Below, in pieces: positions 1 through 5,480 of a stretch of DNA of 10,626 bases (position 1 is the stretch's first letter; each line of letters begins with the position of its first letter). A program made the translations under genes and the position numbers. The notes beneath the pieces are model-generated. The model did no database searches. It saw only the letters and a list, made by a program, of their open reading frames with translations, and was not told the DNA's origin. The stretch comes from CAVSWN01 sp046728115 (GTDB taxonomy: Bacteria > Acidobacteriota > Vicinamibacteria > Vicinamibacterales > CAVVIG01): assembly GCA_046728115.1 (NCBI GenBank), contig JBKPDW010000027.1:1-10626 (forward strand), read 5' to 3'.

Positions 1-1
1 G

Positions 2-460
2 CACTATGAAGTGTGTCGCACCCCGCTCCTCGACGTGACCCAGTCGCTTCGCATCGCCGCGTCGTTCGCGTCGATGGGTAACGGTGACGAGCGATACCTA
101 TTCGTACTCGGCGTGCCCAATATGAGTGGAGCCATCACAGCGAGCTCCGAAGCCAATCTCCAGATTGTTCGGCTCTCAAGCGCGTGTCCTCCCGAAGCCG
201 TTCGACCGCATGTTCAGGAAGGCTATCTGCTTGGAGAGTATCCAGAAATTGCCGATTTCGAGCAGAACGCGCACTACTCACACTATGAAATGGATTTTGG
301 ACGACGGCTGATCGCCAAGTTCCGGTTTGATCCTGCCACGTTCTGGAAGAGTCCGAATTTTCCTCCGGCTACCAGCGAGGCGCTTTATCCGAAAGAGCAC
401 CGTGATCCGCTTCTGACGGTGGCCCAAGAAGTAAAGGCGACTCTTCCAGATACCGAGTAG
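2..460 (+). CDS. FRG-domain protein, C-terminal part (5' end outside the window)
   Basis: The reading frame is open from the left edge and ends at TAG 458-460. The first residues visible are HYEVCRTPLLDVTQSLRIAA, followed by a small-residue/Phe stretch. This matches the core signature of the FRG domain, named for its Phe-Arg-Gly motif, in which 'QHY...TPLLDxTxS' is followed by an alpha helix ending in FA. The FRG tripeptide itself would lie upstream, outside the window. About 152 codons remain, and FRG proteins are usually longer than this, so roughly the N-terminal half is missing. A GTG at 11 could be scored as a start, but it falls inside the conserved HYE-V-C stretch and is rejected. The biochemical activity of FRG domains is not firmly established; the domain recurs in phage-defence loci and prophages. 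The gene converges on the peptidase gene with 91 bases between stop codons. Family assignment is fairly sure, function unknown. Confidence 0.8.
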   Translation, partial: HYEVCRTPLLDVTQSLRIAASFASMGNGDERYLFVLGVPNMSGAITASSEANLQIVRLSSACPPEAVRPHVQEGYLLGEYPEIADFEQNAHYSHYEMDFGRRLIAKFRFDPATFWKSPNFPPATSEALYPKEHRDPLLTVAQEVKATLPDTE

Positions 461-551
461 AGGATGAAGACAGCGTAGCGACCGCGCCGACCTAGCGGGG
501 TTGGTCTCAACGTCCTTCGCGACTGGGAAACGGCATGAGTACAAGGACCTG
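461..551. other. Short convergent intergenic gap
   Basis: This gap separates the stop codon of the FRG gene from that of the convergent peptidase gene. I looked for a bidirectional hairpin terminator and found only weak, interrupted complementarity (for example GACC near 480 with GGTC near 503) and no T-tract. Nothing further can be supported here. Confidence 0.4.
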
Positions 552-1301
552 TCAGGCGACCGAACCATCGTGTGGGATCATCACGAGCAGTCCGGAGCGC
601 TCCGAGGACATTCGTAGCCACTCTGTGCTATACGCCGTGGCGCGCGCGCCGTCACCAATGAATACGAGTCCATCGCCAGGTTCGCCGTCAAAAGCCTGTC
701 TCATTACGTCGTCCAGTTGATGGTGGCCGGGCTTCGCCCGTCCACGAAACCACCGGATCCGGCCACGTTGAATCTCGAGCACCGAGATCGGTCGCAACTC
801 GGAACAGCGAATAGCCGCTGCGCTCAGCGACGTTTGAAATTGCGACGCTAGTTCGCGGATCGTTGAAGCAACCGCCGGCCTGTCGCCCAGCGCCGACCGA
901 AAGGTGACCAAAGGCATCAAGATCTCGGCCGCGAGTCGATCACACAATCTCTCCAGCTCTGATCCTACCCGGGGCGCTCGCGGACCGGTCGACTCGAGCA
1001 CCGCGTGGCCAAGTTCATGCGCTATGGTGAATCGCCGCCTCACTGGCGACTGGTTCGCCGCACAGACAATACGGAAGGCCTTGCCGGCCCGGCGCAATTC
1101 GCCGACGACGGGAAGATTCTCGTCCTCGTCGATGCCCGACACATTCAAGCGATCGCAAAGCCCATACAGATCCGTGGGCGGGCATGTGAGGCCAGACAGA
1201 AGACGAGCGATTACGGCAGGAACGGCAACATCAACCGTTTCTCCGCCGGTCATCTCGCACAGCCGCCTCGCGGCCGCACTTTTCCACCTTCCGTCAGGCA
1301 T
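552..1301 (-). CDS. ImmA/IrrE-family zinc metallopeptidase
   Basis: A 249-residue protein with the ImmA/IrrE (COG2856-type) layout. An N-terminal segment contains 'PPTDLYGLCDRLNV' (about residues 41-54). Then comes the gluzincin-type motif HELGH at 95-99, preceded by the usual RRRFTIA. About 20 residues later follows CDRLAAEILMP (about 120-130), corresponding to the family's 'AN.FAAELLMP' helix that supplies a third metal ligand. The C-terminus (about 185-249) is a beta-rich tail ending in LLVMIPHDGS. Family members cleave DNA-binding repressors, for example ImmA on ImmR and IrrE on DdrO. No XRE/HTH repressor gene accompanies this one. The frame runs open upstream to 1553, but that part overlaps the SEFIR gene and looks non-protein-like (Arg/Gly/Ala-rich). 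I chose ATG 1301 because it lies two bases after the SEFIR stop and has AAGGTG just upstream; GTG 1307, overlapping the TGA, is the alternative. Likely a cytosolic enzyme co-translated with the SEFIR protein. Family is sure; substrate unknown. Confidence 0.93.
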   Translation of the reverse strand: MPDGRWKSAAARRLCEMTGGETVDVAVPAVIARLLSGLTCPPTDLYGLCDRLNVSGIDEDENLPVVGELRRAGKAFRIVCAANQSPVRRRFTIAHELGHAVLESTGPRAPRVGSELERLCDRLAAEILMPLVTFRSALGDRPAVASTIRELASQFQTSLSAAAIRCSELRPISVLEIQRGRIRWFRGRAKPGHHQLDDVMRQAFDGEPGDGLVFIGDGARATAYSTEWLRMSSERSGLLVMIPHDGSVA

Positions 1302-1303
1302 TG

Positions 1304-3190
1304 TCACCTTCGCTCGCCGGTAATTCGAGCAATCCAATCGATCTCTTCGATGGCCAGCTGCCGTTTCGCCTCGTCGATCAGACGACGCACATATGCGGGC
1401 TCTAGGCTCGCGTTCCGCCGCGCCGGCCGCGCCCCCACGCCACGCACACGCTCTTGCTGGATTCGTACCGCGCGGACCCGAACAGCTGCCGCCTCGTTGT
1501 TGAGGAACTCCGGGTCGACCGGCAGTCTGCCGCCTGCGCGGAGTGCCCCCCATGCCGCGAGACTTTCTGCGGGATCTTGGAGGTTCGACCAGATTTCCGC
1601 GGCGGCATCGAAGTCTTTCTTGGCATCGGCAGTGTGACGCTGCTTCTCGCGACAGAGAGCGCGCGCGTAGAATGCGCGAGCGCGAATCTCTGAATATTGC
1701 GCGTCTGTCTTCGCACCAAGATTGATCACCTCGGAATAAAAACTCTCGGCGAGCCGCGGATCTTTTTCGACTACGAGATCGCCGCGCAAAATCTGGAGAT
1801 CCTGATACTCCTTGCTCACAAGGTCGTGCAGCCGCCGTCCGGCCTCTTTAACCGCGTCATTCGCCTCTGTGAGCCGCCGGCCGACGAGCAGCGTCCGGCC
1901 GAGAAGACTGTAGCATTCGCCGACTTCATCATCGCGGTCCGTATCGTCGAGCCGGGTGAACGCGTCGATCGCCTGGAGAAGACTCGTCTGGCTTTCAACC
2001 AACAGGGCGGTCCTGACCGACGCATCCGACGCCGCTTCCGCTTGCATGCGGCTCAACCGGCCAAGGCACTTCAGGCAGAAGGCCGTGTTGCGATGCCACT
2101 TCAGCCGTTCTCCAACGTCAAGACTCCGCCTGGCATCGCTCTTCGCGTCATCAATTTTCCCCACACGCTGAAGAACCCAGGACCGGCCGCAGATCAGCGC
2201 CAGCGCTTCCTGCCGGGCGTCCTGATCCGATCGGTTCTCATGACTGGCCGCTTCGATCGACGCTTGCGCGGTCTTCCAGACGAGACGTTTGTCGCCCAGC
2301 CGTTTGAGCGGCTTCTGCAACACGCCGAACATGCGGGCTACCACGCCACGCCGGATGCCGATCTGCCCGGAAAACGCGAGCGCATTATTGAGCTGTTCAC
2401 GCGTCGCCACGTGGACACCGTGTCGCTCCACGTAGCCGAGCAACGCGTCAAGGGCAGCGCTCAGCAACTCATACGTGGCGCCCGGCACGGGATAAACGGG
2501 CCGGTAGTATGTCGTGGACAACAAACCTTCTTCGCTCAACGTGAACCATGGCGCGAGCTCCGGAGACGCGATCGCGCCGCACAGATTCGCGCGTCCCGTG
2601 CCTACAGATGCGCTTAGAACTTCGACCGGCAGTGGGGCGGGGGCATTCTGCAGGACGAAGAACGCGGCGGCCAAAACCGAAGTCTGTTCGCCAAGGAGGG
2701 TTACGCCGCTCCCGATCTCCGGTGCCAGGACGACAGGTCGGTCCGTGAGCCGTCTTAACAGCCTGTCGTACCCTTCGGCCGTGCTGACGTCGTATCGCGT
2801 GGTGTCCTGGAGCTCCCTCGGTATGTGCCGTATGGCATCAGGCTCGAACACGACCGGGATCACCCGGCCATTCAGTCCTTCCTCGCTATAGAGCACCTGC
2901 CGGATAAGCCTGCCCTCGTACTTCGCGCCAAGGCCGACGCCTCGCCGCTCGGCAAGGGACCACCGCCGCGCGTAACTCGGCGAGGCGACGACGAGAATGT
3001 AGCGGCCTTCAGCGAAGACGTTCGAGCTCATCCAGGCCGGCCAACCTTCAGCCGGCGCGTCCTGGTATTGATCCAGCTCACACCCGACGCCGTCACGTCG
3101 CAGGCGGTCCGCGAGATCGCGGACCCGGCGATCCGACGCCGCGTCCTCGTGCGCGTAACTCACGAGAGCAGTAGGGCTATTGGCTGCCAC
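1304..3190 (-). CDS. SEFIR-domain protein with TPR-like C-terminal half
   Basis: A 628-residue soluble protein. Residues about 6-150 form a SEFIR domain (TIR-related; SEF/IL-17 receptor family). They show the opening ALVSYAHED, then DQYQDAPAEGWPAWM (40-54), YILVVASPSYARRW (64-77), GLGAKYEGRLIRQVLY (86-101) and RVIPVVFEP (109-117), and close with YDRLLRRLT. A middle region (about 160-320) is unassigned. From about 325 to 555 there are helical TPR-type pairs, such as GRSWVLQRVGKIDDAKSDAR and CYSLLGRTLLVGRRLTEAND. A charged, Arg-rich tail follows. Bacterial SEFIR proteins act in phage defence and are reported to deplete NAD+ on infection. Glu92 in KYEG is a candidate catalytic residue by analogy with TIR domains, which is inference. 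The TPR part probably senses a partner. The start is a GTG; an in-frame TGA two codons upstream rules out a longer protein, and no strong Shine-Dalgarno is visible. The stop is two bases before the peptidase ATG. Domain call is sure; enzymatic activity unproven. Confidence 0.91.
   Translation of the reverse strand: MAANSPTALVSYAHEDAASDRRVRDLADRLRRDGVGCELDQYQDAPAEGWPAWMSSNVFAEGRYILVVASPSYARRWSLAERRGVGLGAKYEGRLIRQVLYSEEGLNGRVIPVVFEPDAIRHIPRELQDTTRYDVSTAEGYDRLLRRLTDRPVVLAPEIGSGVTLLGEQTSVLAAAFFVLQNAPAPLPVEVLSASVGTGRANLCGAIASPELAPWFTLSEEGLLSTTYYRPVYPVPGATYELLSAALDALLGYVERHGVHVATREQLNNALAFSGQIGIRRGVVARMFGVLQKPLKRLGDKRLVWKTAQASIEAASHENRSDQDARQEALALICGRSWVLQRVGKIDDAKSDARRSLDVGERLKWHRNTAFCLKCLGRLSRMQAEAASDASVRTALLVESQTSLLQAIDAFTRLDDTDRDDEVGECYSLLGRTLLVGRRLTEANDAVKEAGRRLHDLVSKEYQDLQILRGDLVVEKDPRLAESFYSEVINLGAKTDAQYSEIRARAFYARALCREKQRHTADAKKDFDAAAEIWSNLQDPAESLAAWGALRAGGRLPVDPEFLNNEAAAVRVRAVRIQQERVRGVGARPARRNASLEPAYVRRLIDEAKRQLAIEEIDWIARITGERR
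1305..1311 (-). promoter_or_regulatory. Ribosome binding site of the peptidase gene, inside the SEFIR gene end
   Basis: On the - strand the bases read GAAGGTGACAATG. The purine-rich GAAGG(TG) lies in the last codons of the SEFIR gene and stands about five bases before ATG 1301. The TGA stop of the SEFIR gene (1306-1304) falls between the two. This decides the start and suggests translational coupling by re-initiation. Confidence 0.6.
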
Positions 3191-3362
3191 GCTTCAGCGA
3201 TTGTCTCGCGCCTATTGCGCCGACATCAACAGCCAAATCACCTGGTAGCTGTCGGCGCGCTCCGTTTTCCGACGGATCCTCCGCGCCGCTCGAGTTCGCC
3301 AACGTTCGGCCGCACGGTGGAGGCTCGTCGGCAATGCTACGACCTCCAGCTTGTCGCGACCC

Positions 3363-3371
3363 GAGAAGGAG
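3363..3371 (+). promoter_or_regulatory. Possible ribosome binding site for the small + strand ORF
   Basis: The bases GAGAAGGAG match the Shine-Dalgarno consensus well and end three bases before ATG 3375, slightly closer than ideal. This site is the main reason for considering the small ORF real. Confidence 0.3.
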
Positions 3372-3374
3372 ACG

Positions 3375-3527
3375 ATGCCGCAAATCACCCCGCGCGCCAT
3401 GTCGCTCGCGGACGCCCCATGCGGGCGGGCCGGACGGATAGGTGTCATCGACGACGAGCAGTTCGACCGTCTGATCAGCATCGGCGATTCGGTGAACAGC
3501 GGCAGGCCGGTCAAACCTGCCATGTGA
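3375..3527 (+). CDS. Possible small protein of 50 residues, function unknown
   Basis: The frame begins MPQITPRAMSLADAP and ends VNSGRPVKPAM before TGA 3525-3527. I recognise no family. Support comes from a strong GAGAAGGAG just upstream, a high share of G/C at third positions (about 41 of 50 codons by eye), and an ordinary-looking acidic stretch, VIDDEQFDRLISIGD (about residues 24-38). Against it: it lies antisense within the gap of a - strand cluster, is very short, and shares its third positions with a competing - strand frame. The frame stays open upstream to a TAG at 3246-3248, with a TTG at 3351 as the only other start I noticed. It could be a chance ORF, the remnant of a longer gene, or a small partner protein of the defence cluster. 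Confidence 0.28.
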   Translation: MPQITPRAMSLADAPCGRAGRIGVIDDEQFDRLISIGDSVNSGRPVKPAM

Positions 3528-3612
3528 CGTGTACCTGATTCGAGCGTTTCAAAAACTCGGGCCCGGCAGGGCTGAGAACCGCGCCTATCGGCTTCAAGGG
3601 CGAACCGAAGAT

Positions 3613-5127
3613 TCAGCTCGATGCGGCGCTTGTTGTCGCGGCGGCTCCCGTCGCGGGCTCACGCGGCTCGGCTGCCGGGACGGCGTCCGCCACCGGCTCC
3701 TTCGGCTTCGCTGTCGCACGCTCCGTTTCGAGTGCCCAGGGACGAAACCGCACGGAGAGCTGCCGATAGGTCTCTGAGCGGCGCAGCAGGGCTACGATCT
3801 GATCCTTGGTGAAGCCCATGGTCTCCAGAAAGCAGCCCTCCAGCAGCATCCGAAGCAGGAAGTTGTAGATGAGGACGCGCTCTGGCGGCACTTCGATTGT
3901 TGTTGTGCGCCGATCTGGATCGAAGTGCGTGAACTCGTTTCGGTGGTCGACAATCGGATCAACGTACTCGACTGGTCTTGTGACCAACGTTTCGAGAGCG
4001 GCAGCGTACTCTCGGAACAAACCCTTGAAGCGTCGGCGCTGCGAGAAACCGTTCGCGTAGCGAAGTCTGGAGATGATCGACTGCCGCAGGCGGTCATCGG
4101 TCTCCTTAGGGATCGCTGCCACGATCGGCGCGAGAATGTCCCGCTGGAACAGCTCCTCATCCATGTACGAGCCATCACGGAACCGGCGATGAAAGGCCTC
4201 CAGGGACTGCGTCAGGGACTGCAGTTTTCCCTCGATGAAGCCTCCACCGTACGCTCCTGCGATGTACAGAGCTCGCACGTCGAAAAGGATCTCAGCGCGC
4301 GACCACCAAGCCGAGAAAAGGTCGGGTAGACGCTTCTCGGCCTCGCCGCCCCGGAAGAGCATGTGAACGATCGAAGCCTTCTCGCGGCTGCGATAGAGCG
4401 GCACTGCGTGAAACGTCCCGCGCTGCTTTGGCTGGTCGGCAGACCCCGGTTGTTCCAATTCAAGTTCGTCGATTTCGCAGAGAGCCAGGCAAGCGATCGA
4501 CAGAAAGTCCGCGCACGTGCGGACCCGTCGCTGAATGTCCGACAGCGGCATTGGAACCACGGCCTCGATTTCGAAAGTCACAGACTCTTCGAGCGAGGCC
4601 TTCCCCTTGACCACACCACCACTGACACCGAGGCGCAGGGATACACGGTACTCACCATCGTCGCAAAGCAACAGCGGCGGCGGCGCTGTGTACTTGACGG
4701 CCGCGTCGGGCCGGACGACGGTGGCGTCCATCTCAAGGCCGGAACGGCCCCACCACTCGCTGAGATGTTGTACGGACAGGCTGGCGGACGACACAGCGAA
4801 GTCCGCTGATCGCGCGTGCAACCCGACCACCACCGAGTTCGCCCCAAGCGTGCGCGTGCGCGGCGCCCCCTCACTGCCAAGACTCATCCGGGAGGACGTC
4901 TCGTAGCAGTGAAGAAGGCTGATCGGCTTGCCATCTGTCGTACGCCCGTGCAGCACCTCGTACGACTCGTTTCTACCGCCACCGAATGAGAACGACGGCA
5001 CAGATCGGAGTGACTCGATTATTGAAAGAGTAATTCCGTCTCGTTGGTGGTACGAGAGTTTGCCGGTCCATTGGTTTTCCGGTTGGTCAGGGCTCCACCA
5101 AAGGCCTTCGAGTTCAAACTGGCGCAT
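3613..5127 (-). CDS. ApeA-like HEPN ribonuclease (abortive-infection type)
   Basis: A 504-residue protein. Residues 1 to about 300 match the layout of the ApeA N-terminal domain: a beta-rich region opening ELEGLWWSPDQPENQWTGKL, with a second conserved block at about 185-225 (FEIEAVVPMPLSDIQRRVRT). The C-terminal HEPN domain spans about 300-460. Its first helix reads GKLQSLTQSLEAFHRRF (300-316). The catalytic R-x4-H motif is present as HRNEFTH, with Arg396 and His401. In ApeA systems this single protein protects against phage, and intact HEPN R-x4-6-H motifs mark metal-independent RNases, so infection-triggered RNA cleavage is the expected role. The last 40 residues or so (about 465-504) are a Pro/Ala/Glu/Thr-rich, probably disordered tail. 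ATG 5127 is the start: upstream in-frame codons contain no start nearby, and GAGG lies about 11 bases before it. It is the first gene of the - strand cluster, 422 bases ahead of the SEFIR gene. Family fairly sure; target RNA unknown. Confidence 0.88.
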   Translation of the reverse strand: MRQFELEGLWWSPDQPENQWTGKLSYHQRDGITLSIIESLRSVPSFSFGGGRNESYEVLHGRTTDGKPISLLHCYETSSRMSLGSEGAPRTRTLGANSVVVGLHARSADFAVSSASLSVQHLSEWWGRSGLEMDATVVRPDAAVKYTAPPPLLLCDDGEYRVSLRLGVSGGVVKGKASLEESVTFEIEAVVPMPLSDIQRRVRTCADFLSIACLALCEIDELELEQPGSADQPKQRGTFHAVPLYRSREKASIVHMLFRGGEAEKRLPDLFSAWWSRAEILFDVRALYIAGAYGGGFIEGKLQSLTQSLEAFHRRFRDGSYMDEELFQRDILAPIVAAIPKETDDRLRQSIISRLRYANGFSQRRRFKGLFREYAAALETLVTRPVEYVDPIVDHRNEFTHFDPDRRTTTIEVPPERVLIYNFLLRMLLEGCFLETMGFTKDQIVALLRRSETYRQLSVRFRPWALETERATAKPKEPVADAVPAAEPREPATGAAATTSAASS

Positions 5128-5251
5128 GAGGCATCGTACCTCTGGTGACAGATAACCGACGATTCCCGGTCTTTGGGCACGCCTTCGAGCGTTCGGCCCG
5201 GCGCGAGCCGATCAGTCGGCGTTGATGGGTCCCTTCGGCCCGATAAACGCC

Positions 5252-5270
5252 GTGCTGTTTAGAACAGCGC
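5252..5270. other. Perfect 6-bp dyad, hairpin or operator candidate
   Basis: The bases GCTGTT-TAG-AACAGC (5254-5268) form a perfect inverted repeat with a three-base loop, extendable by two further pairs, one of them G-T. No T-tract follows on either strand, so an intrinsic terminator is unlikely. It lies about 125 bases upstream of the ApeA-like start and could be a repressor-binding site. It does not fit the CTGT-N8-ACAG spacing of a proteobacterial LexA box. Confidence 0.3.
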
Positions 5271-5286
5271 CGTCCAGCGAGCTGTC

Positions 5287-5305
5287 TCAGCGCCCTTAGG
5301 GCTGA
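5287..5305. other. Imperfect hairpin downstream of a permease gene
   Basis: TCA-GC-GCCC-TTA-GGGC-TGA folds as a GCCC/GGGC stem with a flanking TCA/TGA stem and a two-base bulge. It lies on the 3' side of the permease transcript, beyond the repeat copy. It could stabilise or end the mRNA, but there is no T-run. Confidence 0.25.
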
Positions 5306-5331
5306 CGTTCCCGCAGTCGCCCCGCCCGAAT

Positions 5332-5411
5332 GGTGGGCGCACCTGGTGGGCGCACGTCGAGTTCACCCGAATAAACACTGAGCTGACCATCCTCGAAAAA
5401 AAGATCGAGGA
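5332..5411 (-). repeat. 80-base dispersed repeat, copy A
   Basis: This block aligns without gaps to 8111-8190, with 67 of 80 positions identical by eye. The most conserved stretch reads CTGGTGGGCGCAC then TCGAGTTCACCCG on the + strand. Its left end also contains a direct duplication of GGTGGGCGCAC (5332-5342 and 5345-5355). It begins about 70 bases after the stop of the complete permease, read in the - direction. On the - strand it has an open frame containing EDG...GELDVRPP. That frame has no ATG start: it is open back to an in-frame TAG just past the permease stop, with only a TTG to begin at. Confidence 0.75.
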
Positions 5412-5480
5412 GCAGCTGGTTGTGAGCACCTCTCAAATCGCTGAGAGGGGCTGTTCCCGGTTCGGACTGGTGCTAGCCGG

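Larger units (their letters stand above)
3191..3612. other. 422-base gap between the ApeA-like and SEFIR genes
   Basis: This spacer splits the otherwise co-directional - strand cluster, so the SEFIR-peptidase pair may have its own promoter here. I could not pick out convincing -35/-10 elements. It contains open frames on both strands: a 50-codon + strand ORF with a good ribosome binding site (3375-3527, listed separately) and a 103-codon - strand frame (3523-3212). The - strand frame is rich in Arg and Ser, lacks a ribosome binding site and resembles nothing I know. The two frames share third-codon positions, so base composition cannot decide between them. No terminator with a T-tract is present. 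Confidence 0.4.
5128..5480. other. Spacer between the permease and defence regions
   Basis: This 353-base gap follows the stop of the downstream permease and precedes the ApeA-like gene. It contains one copy of the 80-base repeat (5332-5411) and two hairpins (5252-5270 and 5287-5305). The promoter of the ApeA-like gene should lie in the part nearest 5128. TTATCT about 24 bases before the ATG is a weak -10 candidate without a clear -35. No convincing gene is present, although a - strand frame runs through the repeat and ends at a TAA near 5297. Confidence 0.45.

Noticed and set aside
1302..1553. N-terminal extension of the peptidase frame up to 1553
   Set aside because: It lies wholly within the SEFIR gene, is Arg/Gly/Ala-rich and unlike the family; ATG 1301 with a good ribosome binding site gives the standard length.
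1697..2617. 306-codon + strand open frame
   Set aside because: It is antisense to the SEFIR-TPR gene, whose domain motifs are clear; the translation is Arg-rich with no recognisable motif.
3212..3523. 103-codon - strand frame between the ApeA-like and SEFIR genes
   Set aside because: No ribosome binding site near its ATG and unusual Arg/Ser content. A stretch reading ALPTSLHRAAERW recalls ribbon-helix-helix antitoxins, but the rest does not fit.
2825..3538. 237-codon + strand open frame running into the 422-base gap
   Set aside because: Its first half is antisense to SEFIR domain codons and its second half is Arg-rich low-information sequence; the 50-codon ORF in another frame has better start signals.
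5254..5268. LexA/SOS box
   Set aside because: The half-sites CTGT and ACAG are separated by five bases rather than the eight of the proteobacterial consensus.
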